Assembly: GCF_029688925.1 (NCBI RefSeq)
Contig: NZ_JARUKY010000019.1
Span: 1-64,000, forward strand
Direction: 5' to 3'
Length of the DNA: 64,000 nucleotides
DNA from: Evansella sp. AB-P1
GTDB lineage: Bacteria; Bacillota; Bacilli; Bacillales; Salisediminibacteriaceae
Shown piece by piece: positions 19,423-27,558 of the stretch (positions are counted from its first letter, which is position 1; every line of letters starts with the position of its first letter). Under the pieces are notes generated by a model, which saw only the letters and a program-made list of their open reading frames with translations, was not told where the DNA came from and ran no database searches. The position numbers and the translations under genes are program-made.

Positions 19423-20453
19423 GATTGTTGTCCTCCTCCACTGTATACGTGATGCATGTCTAATATGGTCGTTTCCATTCGTTCTCTGAAGTGCGCCGGT
19501 TTTACAACCTCAAGATGCGGGCCTTGAGACAGGAGCCACATTTTTATTCCTTCGCCAAACACTTCTGCTTCCACCAGGAATTTGTCACCTGTTTTGGTAA
19601 GGATCTTCGCAGTAGGTAATCGATCCAACACTGCTTCGATGGAGGGGCCTTGGAAGTAAAAATGAATTCGCATGATTTCCCCAGGGGTCATGAACTGAAT
19701 TTTTTTACGAAATTCTCCCTCTTCAAATCGATCCTTTTCTGGAATCTTAAAATGCTCTTGTTGGATTGTGTAGCTCTGGATCCGATCCAGTCGGTATATG
19801 ATAGGGAACGGCATGTCTTCCTTTTCTTTATAAGCGATTAAATAAAAGTAGTATTCGGAAAAAACAAGTCCAACTGGCAGTACGACCGCGTCCTTGGACA
19901 CGATCGCCTTTTCTCTCTTATAGTTAATCGTTAGTTTTCGATGCGTCCGTATAGCCGTGGTCACATCCCAAATCAAGTGTAATAAATTTTTGTCGTGCTG
20001 AAGTGGAATATAATGAAAGGCTTCATTTCTCACAACCTCTTTTATGTGCTTTCGATTTCCTGCTGTAGATTGAAGCGTTAGCTTATGTATGAGATTGGCC
20101 ATTTCATTTTTCGGAAAGGCCCGGCTCTCTAACAGCACTTTGCCAATGGCCAAAATTTCTTCGTTCGTGAGGGCATGTTCCTGTTGTTTATTTAGGACGT
20201 AACCCTTCTTTTTTCTATCATATTGTAAATAAGGGGTGGGATGGGTCCCGTGGTCGGGGATCTGGGAATCGGGATGGGTGTGCTCCTGATCAGGAACAAA
20301 TTCCGTTTCGTAATCAGGTCCGATTGCCCCCTCAGTGCGCTTCCCCTCCCCTAAATAGCGGCGAATATCCTCAAGATCTCGCTGAATTGTCTTCTTATCT
20401 ACGGCAAACCGTTTCGCCTCTTCTTCTTTGGAGATCACATCTCCCTTTTGCAA
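19419..20453 (-). CDS. WYL-domain transcriptional regulator
   Basis: At least 344 aa. An N-terminal DeoR-like winged HTH (VISKEEEAKRFAVDKKTIQRDLEDI), an acidic/Pro linker, then a WYL-type ligand-sensing domain (about 160-240; LVFSEYYFYLIAYK, YRLDRIQSY) and a WCX-like C-terminus. WYL regulators such as BrxR and CapW control phage-defence operons, often as repressors released by nucleic-acid ligands. The TTG at 20453 has no ribosome binding site, and the reading frame stays open upstream, encoding SKTNRILSIYERLQKGD, the expected first HTH helix. The true start is therefore upstream, overlapping the preceding gene, at a non-standard codon or through a frameshift. Confidence 0.88.
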   Translation of the reverse strand: MQKGDVISKEEEAKRFAVDKKTIQRDLEDIRRYLGEGKRTEGAIGPDYETEFVPDQEHTHPDSQIPDHGTHPTPYLQYDRKKKGYVLNKQQEHALTNEEILAIGKVLLESRAFPKNEMANLIHKLTLQSTAGNRKHIKEVVRNEAFHYIPLQHDKNLLHLIWDVTTAIRTHRKLTINYKREKAIVSKDAVVLPVGLVFSEYYFYLIAYKEKEDMPFPIIYRLDRIQSYTIQQEHFKIPEKDRFEEGEFRKKIQFMTPGEIMRIHFYFQGPSIEAVLDRLPTAKILTKTGDKFLVEAEVFGEGIKMWLLSQGPHLEVVKPAHFRERMETTILDMHHVYSGGGQQS

Positions 20454-20475
20454 GCGTTCATAGATGGATAGAATT

Positions 20476-20781
20476 CTATTGGTCTTCGATTGGTCGTTCC
20501 TCTGATTTCTTCTCTGCTGCTGACTGATGGCCTTCCCCTTCTTTCTCTTCCCCTTGGCTTGATGTAGGGGCTCCTTGTCCCATATCTTTTTTACTAGTTT
20601 TCTGTTCTCCCTTATCCTCCCATTTTACCATTTCCTTTGAAATTTGTTCCACTTCAAATATCGTTTCTGAAAAAATCTCATCTAGTCCTTCTAACGCTTC
20701 TGTAAAAATTTCGTCCAATTCCTCTACCATTCCATCAAAATACCCTTCATCACGAAGCTCCTCAAATGATTTCATACTCAT
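20476..20781 (-). CDS. small acidic protein, first gene of the dynamin operon
   Basis: 101-aa protein with no recognised family. The N-terminal half is acidic and amphipathic (EELDEIFTEALEGLDEIFSE), probably a coiled coil; the C-terminal half is a Gln/Glu/Lys/Ser-rich disordered tail. GGAGGAG lies 6 nt before the ATG, the best ribosome binding site at the head of the operon. Its 3' end overlaps the extended reading frame of the WYL regulator by tens of bases in the +1 frame. Possible roles are a small adaptor or regulator, or an upstream frame that feeds ribosomes into the regulator gene. Confidence 0.65.
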   Translation of the reverse strand: MSMKSFEELRDEGYFDGMVEELDEIFTEALEGLDEIFSETIFEVEQISKEMVKWEDKGEQKTSKKDMGQGAPTSSQGEEKEGEGHQSAAEKKSEERPIEDQ

Positions 20782-20812
20782 TATTATCTCCTCCTATTTC
20801 TTTTGTAAGGCT

Positions 20813-20846
20813 ACTATAACAAAGGGGTGTGGACATATATTGTCCA
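20813..20846 (-). promoter_or_regulatory. candidate operon promoter with palindromic operator
   Basis: Upstream of the first operon gene the minus strand carries TATAGT (20813-20818), a good -10. Further upstream is the palindrome TGGACA-5 nt-TGTCCA (20830-20846). The inverted repeat lies where a -35 box or activator/repressor site would be and is a reasonable binding site for the WYL regulator. No good -35 hexamer is present at 17-nt spacing. Confidence 0.45.
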
Positions 20847-21071
20847 TGCGATGGTCTAGCGAGAAGGAAATTACATTTATGGGGAATTAATTTTAGTAGA
20901 GACCTGGACTGGATGTGGAATCATTGACAGCACGTTGGATGGAGATTGTTATTTTCAACTATAAGTGGAGTTTCAGTGAGAATGAGGAATTGTGGTATGA
21001 AAGTGTCCGTCATTCCTACCGCAAATAGTGTAGACGATTAAATGCAGTTTGAAAGAAGCCACCATTCTTCC

Positions 21072-21510
21072 TGCAAATGAGAAAAATTGATTTGCAGTCA
21101 TATTGGAGCTGTCCAATCAGCCTGCAAATGAGAAAAATTGATTTGCGGTCATATTGGCGCTGTCCAATCAGCCTGCAAATGAGAAAAATAGATTTGCGGT
21201 CATATTGGAGCTGTCCAATCAGCCTGCAAACGAGAAAAAAAGATTTGCAGTCATATTGGCGCTGTCCAATCAGCCTGCAAATGAGAAAATAGATTTGCGG
21301 TAACATTGGCGCTATCCAATCAGCCTGCAAACGAGAAAAAATGGTTTGCAGTCATATTGGCGCTGTCCAATCAGCCTGCAAATAAGATAAATAGATTTGC
21401 GGTAACATTGGCGCTGTCCAATCAGCCTGCAAATAAGATAAATAGATTTGCGGTAACATTGGAGCTGTCCAATCAGCCTGCAAATAAGATAAATAGATTT
21501 GCGGTAAGAA
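21072..21510. repeat. 51-bp tandem array B
   Basis: Nine near-identical units with CCTGCAAA at 21121, 21172, 21223, 21274, 21324, 21375, 21426 and 21477, a 51-bp period with one 50. Each unit holds GCAAAT..ATTTGC and ATTGG..CCAAT inverted repeats, so two small stem-loops per unit. Units alternate GGTCATATTGG and GGTAACATTGG. The repeats are contiguous without unique spacers, so this is not CRISPR. Sequence on either side (20847-21071 and 21511-21787) shows no gene. Confidence 0.92.
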
Positions 21511-21787
21511 AGAAGTCGTTACTATTAACAGGAATACAACAAAATATTTGCTAGGTTTAAGCAAGCGTCTAGTGCTGGAGAAAGCTAGAAAGCATATTTG
21601 CTAAATTTAAGCAGGTGTATAGAGCTGAAGAAAGACGAAAAAACATCAAATGCACAGTCCAATGAGTCTGCAAACAGTGAAAAAAATATGCAGAAACATA
21701 TAAACCATTAATAATACTACAAAAAGTTAAGTCGAAATAAGCCGTACAGTCGACTCATTTTCTTCTTAAAGTTCTTCTAAAAGTTTA

Positions 21788-22726
21788 TTAAACTACAAAA
21801 TATGAGTATCGATTTTTTCCCACTTTATTAAAATTTTTTTTTAAAACTCTCATTATGACTTTTGGTGACTTAAACACTCCACACCATTGCCAAATTGAAG
21901 AAGTCGTCACTTTTCTGTCCGGAAAAAGTAGCTTGTACTCTTTAACGGCGCGTAAAATACTTTCATCTACTTCCTCTACATGACCACAATTATTACAAAA
22001 AATCTGATGCATTTTAGTACCACCAATTAAAATAACATGTAATGATCGGCAGGAAGCACACGAAATACCTTTTTTTATCGTTTCAAAACTGTACTTAGGG
22101 ATATTTTCAAATGAAGGCCTTGAAATATGCATAGACTTCAGTTTTTCTGCTAGCTGCATGTGTCTTTGATTCGGCTTCACAGTTAATTTTTTCCCCAAGT
22201 CTTTCATAAACCGATTTAATTGTGTTGGGAAGATAATTGGACTGTCTTTTGAAGAGTTATAGAGAGTAAATTCAGGGTGGATAAAAATGAGGTTAGATTG
22301 AATTTGTAGATTGGAGTTAATTCCTTGCTGTTGCAGCAATTGCCGCAGTAATGTTTCACTTCGTTGCATTTGATGTAGTGGATTTGTGATAGCATTATTT
22401 GTTTTACAGAAGAACCATTCACCATTTTTAATATAGTAATCTCCTTCGAAAGTCTTTATTTCGAAAACGTAAATGGTGGAGGTTGAGAGGAGAACAGAAT
22501 CTAGCTGGAATTGTGTATTGTTGTGCTCAAGCAATAAATCATTTAAAACAAGACAATTCTCGTTTGGTACACTTTTGGCTAAAAGCTCATCGAATTGACA
22601 TTCACCTTCAAACCCTTTTCTCATTTTCCAAAAATATTTCTTTTCTTTTTCTGTAAAGCTTACGCGACAGTTCAGTAAGTGCATTAATGTTAGTTCATGA
22701 GACATCATTCGAGATTTTATCTCCAT
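21788..22726 (-). CDS. NERD-domain protein with zinc ribbon
   Basis: 312 aa. The NERD (nuclease-related) domain spans about residues 45-160, with GFEGE, QLDSVLL and the FEIKTFEGDYY block; the D..ExK arrangement is that of PD-(D/E)XK nucleases, so the catalytic residues appear present. The C-terminus holds a CxxC..CxxC zinc ribbon (CASC and CNNC). I start at ATG 22726; the ATG 14 codons earlier has no ribosome binding site, and the site for this one is also weak. NERD proteins are thought to process DNA or RNA but few are characterised. The gene is bracketed by 51-bp arrays on both sides. Confidence 0.8.
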   Translation of the reverse strand: MEIKSRMMSHELTLMHLLNCRVSFTEKEKKYFWKMRKGFEGECQFDELLAKSVPNENCLVLNDLLLEHNNTQFQLDSVLLSTSTIYVFEIKTFEGDYYIKNGEWFFCKTNNAITNPLHQMQRSETLLRQLLQQQGINSNLQIQSNLIFIHPEFTLYNSSKDSPIIFPTQLNRFMKDLGKKLTVKPNQRHMQLAEKLKSMHISRPSFENIPKYSFETIKKGISCASCRSLHVILIGGTKMHQIFCNNCGHVEEVDESILRAVKEYKLLFPDRKVTTSSIWQWCGVFKSPKVIMRVLKKNFNKVGKNRYSYFVV

Positions 22727-22889
22727 GGCAACACCCGCTTTCGATAAAATAATTCTATATATTACCATTTAATAGTATGCGATAATACAAATATTTACAA
22801 GCTGAATTTGTTAAAACCACAAAATAATTATCCTACACCAATCCTGTGCCTCAAAAAAACATGCTTACATCGGAATTTATATCTATCTA

Positions 22890-23375
22890 TCACCGCAACC
22901 ACTGCAAACGTGAAAAAAAGATTTGCAGTAACATTGGAGCTGTCCCATCAGCCTGCAAAACTTGAAAATGACGTTTGCAGGAACATAGAACACTTCCTAT
23001 ACGCCTGCAAACGTGAAAAAAAGATTTGCAGTCATATTGGAGCTATTCAATCATCCTGCAAACCTTGAAAGTGATGTTTGCAGGACCATAGAACACTTCC
23101 TATACGCCTGCAAATGAGAAAAAAAGATTTGCGGTCATATTGGAGCTATCCAATCAGCCTGCAAATGAGAAAAATTGATTTGCGGTAATATTGGCGCTAT
23201 CCAATCAGCCTGCAAACGAGAAAAATTGATTTGCGGTAACATTGGCGCTGTCCAATCAGCCTGCAAATAAGATAAATAGATTTGCGGTAACATTGGCGCT
23301 ATCCAATCAGCCTGCAAACGAGAAAAATTGATTTGCGGTAACATAGAAGCACGCCAATCTACCTGCAAACCGTGA
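22890..23375. repeat. 51-bp tandem array C, mixed unit types
   Basis: About nine units of the same family as arrays A and B, here of mixed type: TTTGCAG.AACAT/CATATTGG with CCTGCAAA, interspersed with units carrying AGAACACTTCCTATACGCC, the core seen in array A. Period about 50-54 bp. It lies upstream of the NERD gene. 22727-22889 and 23376-23509 hold no gene; near 23400 is a short CCTAGACTTTCAAAGTGG motif also seen near 2.9 kb. Confidence 0.9.
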
Positions 23376-23509
23376 AAACGATGAAATCATCGTCATCCAG
23401 TCTCCTAGACTTTCAAAGTGGAAATTTTATGCTTTCTTATCATACAAAAAAGGACAAGTTTGAAGTGCAATCTCCCTTGTCCTACTCTTCCATTGTCCCC
23501 ATCAATACC

Positions 23510-23983
23510 TCAAATAGTCTTTCCCTTTTTCTTTGCGTCTCCATCCAAACCTGAACCAATGGCTAATCCTATCGCAATTCCAATTGGTAAGCCCATGCCA
23601 ACATTATCAAAAACAGCAATTCCAAAGACGAGACCGAGACTTGTGCCAAGAGCCATGTAAGTACTCAAATAGTGACCCTCAGCAACTAATTTATGTTGTT
23701 TCCGCAAATGTGAAATCATATCATTTACTTTCCTCTTATGCTGTACAATATCTTCTTCATAAAGCTGATTACCCTTTTGTTTTTGACTAATGTCTTTAAG
23801 GTGATCTTCTAAAGCAGACAACTGAAGATTACACCCTTCACATTCAGTTGAAAATTCATCCATTTTTTTAATCATTCTTTCACACTTACTTAGAGCAAGT
23901 TTATTAGCAACTTTTTTATCAATAGAATGTTGAAGTTTTTTTAAAAGGCCGATGATTCTTTCCTTTCGCTGATTATCCATCAC
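23510..23983 (-). CDS. small coiled-coil protein with glycine-zipper tail
   Basis: 157 aa. The first 100 residues are charged and helical, with a CxxC (SECEGCNLQ). The last 55 contain a Gly-rich hydrophobic segment with GxxxG spacing (GTSLGLVFGIAVF, GLPIGIAIGLAIGSG), typical of glycine-zipper membrane segments. It is probably membrane associated. Family not recognised. The start is GTG or the ATG next to it, after GAGAGG. It stands alone. Confidence 0.7.
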   Translation of the reverse strand: MMDNQRKERIIGLLKKLQHSIDKKVANKLALSKCERMIKKMDEFSTECEGCNLQLSALEDHLKDISQKQKGNQLYEEDIVQHKRKVNDMISHLRKQHKLVAEGHYLSTYMALGTSLGLVFGIAVFDNVGMGLPIGIAIGLAIGSGLDGDAKKKGKTI

Positions 23984-24592
23984 ACTTGCACACCTCTCTT
24001 GGATACTGGATATAGTTCCCTTAAACCGTTGTGCCGATGAAATAAATACTTATTTGTTATTACGAACGAAGCCATAAATAGTTTCACGGCTTCATACAAA
24101 ACATCTTTTACGGGAAAAAATCAGCATACATACCTTCCACTTTTTTCACAAAAATCGAATGATGCTTATCCCCCCTGGTACATAAACTCAACATGATTAG
24201 CCATCATAATAATTACGTTCGTGTATCCAACTGTATCCAACTGAAATAATTTTAAAGGAAGAATGGATCGTAGGAACACCGTGAATTCACATAATCATAA
24301 GAAAAGGGCTAGATTCCTGGAGCTAGACAACTTTCATAGCGTCCAAAATTTTATAAATTCTGCTTGTCTTTCAAACAACACGTCGTCTTTGTAAAGGAAA
24401 AATACAAAGACACTATTATGTCCTTTTAAAAAATTCAGTTAGGTATCTACTACCCAACTGAATTTTTGATTCCCTCTTAATAAGATTGTTTTTAAAAAAG
24501 TGTAACTATTCAAACAGTTCAGTGCATATGCTCTATACAATATTATATACTTGTTGTTGTATAACCTTATCCTTTAAAGGAGGTGTAGTAGT
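23984..24592. other. intergenic region with a terminator-like hairpin
   Basis: No gene seen in about 600 bases. AAATTCAGTT (24431-24440) pairs with AACTGAATTT (24456-24465), followed by T residues, a good bidirectional terminator. AGCTAGACAACTTTCA near 24.32 kb repeats the motif near 2.9 kb. AAAGGAGG near 24577 belongs to the TM2 gene. Confidence 0.55.
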
Positions 24593-24916
24593 TTGGACAA
24601 TCTATTATTAAAGAAGGATTTAACTGCAGAGCAGCTAGCTATGGTTCAAAGCGAATTGGAAAAAAGCCAGAAGAACAAAGTAGTTATGTATCTTTTATGG
24701 TGGTTTACCGGTTTTTTAGGTGGACATCGCTTTTATATAGGCGATGTAGGTTATGGTATAGCTTTGTTATTTTTAGGTTGGCTTACATTATTTATTTGGC
24801 CTTTTCTTGATGTATTTTTTATTGGGAAGCGTTTAGAACAAAAGACAAATGAACTAGAAAATGAACTAATCAATAAAGTAATCAGATATACTAAAAAATC
24901 AGAAACTGTTTATTGA
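24593..24916 (+). CDS. TM2-domain membrane protein
   Basis: 107 aa with a complete TM2 domain: two transmembrane helices joined by a short loop (LLWWFTGFLGGHRFYIGD ... ALLFLGWLTLFIWPFLDVFFIGKR). The conserved GGHRFY and D of the family are present. The start is TTG 24593, about 9 nt after AAAGGAGG. Function of bacterial TM2 proteins is largely unknown. The reading frame of a broken ABC permease starts just downstream, so a former operon may have been cut here. Confidence 0.88.
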   Translation: MDNLLLKKDLTAEQLAMVQSELEKSQKNKVVMYLLWWFTGFLGGHRFYIGDVGYGIALLFLGWLTLFIWPFLDVFFIGKRLEQKTNELENELINKVIRYTKKSETVY

Positions 24917-24922
24917 TTATGA

Positions 24923-25693
24923 ATTAGATTCTCTTATTATTTTTTTAACTTTTGGAATCATAAATGTTTATCCTTTCCTACCAGAGTACTAGAACTAATT
25001 ATAGTACTCTTTTTACTTTTTGCATTACTCGGACGTCTCTTGCTCCCCTTTGCTTTAGATATGGGTAGTTTGTTTATCTCCGTCTTCATCCCAATTAGTG
25101 TAATTATTATTGGTGCAGATATTGTATCAACGGAGATATCAAACGGGACCATGAAAACATTATTACTTAGACCTCTTGGAAGAATAACCATTATTCTGTC
25201 AAAATGGCTTGCATTTTTTATAGCATCTATTGGTGTTATGATTTTCTCTAATGTCTTAACATTTATCACTTCCTCGTTATTCTTAGGAATAGGAAATTGG
25301 AATGACCACATCGTTATTGGTTCAGATCAATTTACTAGTGTACCTCTATGGCAATTTATATTAATTAGCTATGGACTTAATTTTTTTATCGTTCTAGTAC
25401 TAACAAGTGTTATCCTGTTCATCTCTGTACTCTTCCAAAAATCGATTGCTCTGTCCATTAATATGTCGATGGCAATGATTATTTTAGGATTAATCTTTAG
25501 TAATCTCCAATCCCAAATTACAAGTTTAAAATACATCTTTGTTTTACATTTGGACCTAATAGCACACCTTCATAATCAATTTGCAATACAAGACGCAACT
25601 CTTGTTTTTTCCGTAACGATACTGTTCATAACAGCATGTTTATCTTTAACTACATCATTCATTCTGTTCAAGAAAAGAGATATGTTAGTTTAA
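24923..25693 (+). pseudogene. ABC-2 type permease, 5'-truncated
   Basis: The open frame encodes the C-terminal four fifths of an ABC-2 permease: the hallmark ADIVSTEISNGTMKTLLLRP segment, then four hydrophobic helices to the end at 25693. The frame is open back to a stop at 24920, but no start codon with a ribosome binding site exists before the first membrane segments; the first in-frame TTG (25040) lies inside the protein. The N-terminal helix and its cytoplasmic lead are missing, and no ATPase partner is nearby. Most likely it is the remnant of a drug or bacteriocin export operon. Confidence 0.7.
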
Positions 25694-25795
25694 GAAAAGA
25701 CATGCTTCGAGAAGTAAACCATTAGTTTGTATATTCCTACTGAAAGTCATCTCCACTTTTCTAAAGATGGAGATTTTTATTATGGTGCGTCCCCG

Positions 25796-26077
25796 TTACC
25801 TTTTCAATCCAAATATAATAAGAAACACCCCTAGACCAACAATGATAAGTTTACTAAATGGTAATTTGTCTGACACACCAACAAGTCCAATGGTCATGGT
25901 AACAATTAAAATTATAGGTCCAACTAGTGCCAATAGGGCATTTACTTGAAGTGCTTTTTCAACATTATTAAATTTCAACATGATAAATGCTGCTGTCATT
26001 TCAAACAGTCCAGATAGCAATCGCAATACAACCATTCCGATAATTGCATACTCTAAGGACGCAATCCAATTTTTCAT
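25796..26077 (-). CDS. yqhV: YqhV family membrane protein (DUF2619)
   Basis: 93 aa. Three hydrophobic segments and the family pattern EYAIIGMVVLRLLSGLFEMTA, FNNVEKALQVNALLALVGP and IGLVGVSDKLP match B. subtilis YqhV, a small membrane protein encoded near sporulation genes in that species. The start is ATG 26077, with GAGGTGG 4 nt upstream; a longer reading frame extends into non-coding DNA. Here the gene is isolated from its usual neighbours. Confidence 0.85.
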   Translation of the reverse strand: MKNWIASLEYAIIGMVVLRLLSGLFEMTAAFIMLKFNNVEKALQVNALLALVGPIILIVTMTIGLVGVSDKLPFSKLIIVGLGVFLIIFGLKR

Positions 26078-26194
26078 CCAACCACCTCTACTCTGTCCAC
26101 TTGTTTCTAAACTATATGAATGGACAAGGGGTATGATGATAGTTGATTGAGTAGTACATGAAGAAAATTTTAAGGGCATAAAGTGAATTTGGTA

Positions 26195-26270
26195 GTTGAA
26201 GGTGAGGGGGCGTGGGGTGGTTGTGAGACGGTGGGGGGTGGCAGTGGCGCGTTGGGTGGTTGCACGGCAA
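26195..26270 (+). other. G-run rich segment
   Basis: The plus strand carries runs GGGGG, GGGG, GGGGGG and GGG within about 70 bases, unlike the surrounding AT-rich DNA. It lies between the yqhV start and the 21-bp repeat. A G-quadruplex is possible, but one loop would be long. Confidence 0.4.
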
Positions 26271-26274
26271 GTTG

Positions 26275-26347
26275 CTCATAGAATGTGGGTTTTTGCTCAT
26301 AGAACTCCAATTCCTGCTCATAGATTCGAATTTCGTGCTCTTAGAAC
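26275..26347. repeat. 21-bp phased repeat, four copies of GCTCATAGAA
   Basis: CTCATAGA-like motifs start at 26275, 26296, 26317 and 26338, again exactly 21 bp apart (last copy CTCTTAGAA). Same motif and period as 5579-5671. Intergenic; the reading frame through it is periodic (MSxN/SMSxN) and not a gene. Confidence 0.85.
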
Positions 26348-26391
26348 GATAAAAGCTATGTAAATTAGCAAAATCAATGGCCATACTAGCG

Positions 26392-26464
26392 CCTTTTAAA
26401 CGATCGTTTTAAAAGGTTTTATAAAAAACACTCTCAAACTTTGATAAAAAAGGTTGAGAGTGTT
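26392..26464 (-). terminator. double hairpin terminator
   Basis: CCTTTTAAACGA/TCGTTTTAAAAGG (26392-26416) is a near-perfect palindrome. AACACTCTCAA (26427-26437) pairs with TTGAGAGTGTT (26454-26464); on the minus strand the second hairpin is followed by a run of T, as expected for the terminator of the broken gene at 26524-26854. Confidence 0.7.
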
Positions 26465-26523
26465 TAAGTTTTTAGTTACCCGTAGTTTTTTTAAAAGTAT
26501 CACATTAATGAGGTTTTATGCAT

Positions 26524-26854
26524 TCAGAAGAAATGTAGCACACCAGATGCAAGTCCTCTCCCCTTTAATCCGGTTTGACGATACCTAACCTTTCGCAACT
26601 TCGCCATTAATACGGGAGCCTTCTCCAAAACGTTGAAGCTAAAATTGTTCCCTTCATAGAGATGATTAAAACTAATTAATCCCTTCGATTCTAGCTTTCT
26701 GATTTCATTACTTACTTCAGGAAATTGACTTATATGGTCCTTATTTGATGACTTAATTAATTCCCATAAAACATTTTCTCTGACCTTTTAACGTATTCAT
26801 TACACCATAAATCATCCGGTCCTCTTCAGGTAAACTGTCTACTTTTAATTTCAT
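26524..26854 (-). pseudogene. small gene of unknown family with a single frameshift
   Basis: From ATG 26854, preceded by GGGGAGG, the frame encodes MKLKVDSLPEEDRMIYGVMN and then runs to an early stop. Removing one base near 26792 (in AAAAGG) joins it to a second frame that runs without interruption to TGA at 26524: RENVLWELIKSSNKDHISQF ... RKLESKGLISFNHLYEG ... RGLASGVLHFF, about 109 residues in total. The product looks like a small helical, perhaps winged-helix protein. Good ribosome binding site and terminator suggest recent decay, a sequencing error, or a recoding event. Confidence 0.7.
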
Positions 26855-27270
26855 TTAAACCTCCCCTTTCATTTTCACTCTTTATTTGAAAATTCGATTC
26901 TATATAATGAAAATATTCGATATATAGGTACAAATCCCTTCTTTATTTCGAAAAAATATTGTGATTTTTCCTATAAACTGTAAAATAAATCGAAACTATA
27001 ATACGAAAGGCACGAAAACTGGATAATACTTAAGTCCTTATACAAAATTAAAAGTAGATATTGTTCTATTAATAGAACAAATAAAAAAAGAAGATAATGG
27101 GATGAACTAAAAATGTGAAATAAAAAAGAGTAGCTATCACCTGACAGCTACTCAAAACTAATTCCACATATTAAATATATATCAAGTAAACTGGTTGCAT
27201 TTTCAAGATGCACACCGCATCCACAAACCTTTGGCATCAACTGGCGCTTTAAAGTTGTGCGCAACCTTAG
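26855..27270. other. intergenic region
   Basis: No gene seen. AT-rich, with a minus-strand terminator at 27128-27153 described separately. Confidence 0.5.
27128..27153 (-). terminator. Rho-independent terminator
   Basis: GAGTAGCT (27128-27135) and AGCTACTC (27146-27153) form an 8-bp stem; on the minus strand it is followed by TTTTTTATTT. It would end transcription coming from the small open frame at 27271-27414 or from the PrsA-like gene. Confidence 0.7.
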
Positions 27271-27414
27271 TTAGTCCATTTTATCAATCCACTTTACAAA
27301 TTTTTCTATCGTTTCCACATCTTCTATATAAGACATCATTAGGGAGTCGCCTTTGTTCAATTCATCAACTACTTTTTTAACGTCAGAAAAACCGCCCGTG
27401 TCACAGGAATGCAC
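27271..27414 (-). CDS. possible 47-aa protein or gene remnant
   Basis: A short minus-strand frame from GTG 27414 to TAA 27271 encodes a charged helical peptide (DVKKVVDELNKGDSLMMSYI, then EDVETIEKFVKWIDKMD), with protein-like composition. No good ribosome binding site precedes the GTG and a stop stands just before it, so it may be the C-terminal end of a lost gene. It is followed on its strand by a terminator at 27153-27128. Confidence 0.35.
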   Translation of the reverse strand: MHSCDTGGFSDVKKVVDELNKGDSLMMSYIEDVETIEKFVKWIDKMD

Positions 27415-27558
27415 TCAGCAGTCCCACTACATAGGCGGTGTTTAAATTTTTAAAATCATCAAAGTATTGAGAGATCGACTCTCTATTTCGACACAAACCG
27501 AGTGGTGCTTGCTATCTTTTCGTTCGGTGGCAGGGACCTTGCACCACAACTGTGGCTC

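Noticed and set aside
21072-21510. CRISPR array
   Set aside because: Units follow one another without unique spacers, internal differences are point changes only, and no cas genes are present.
21016-21564. Reading frames on both strands over array B
   Set aside because: Same artefact of a tandem repeat; composition and lack of ribosome binding sites argue against genes.
26112-26384. 90-codon minus-strand frame through the G-rich and 21-bp repeat region
   Set aside because: Peptide reflects the repeats (SMSxN) and Pro/His runs; the yqhV gene with a good start occupies the neighbouring DNA.
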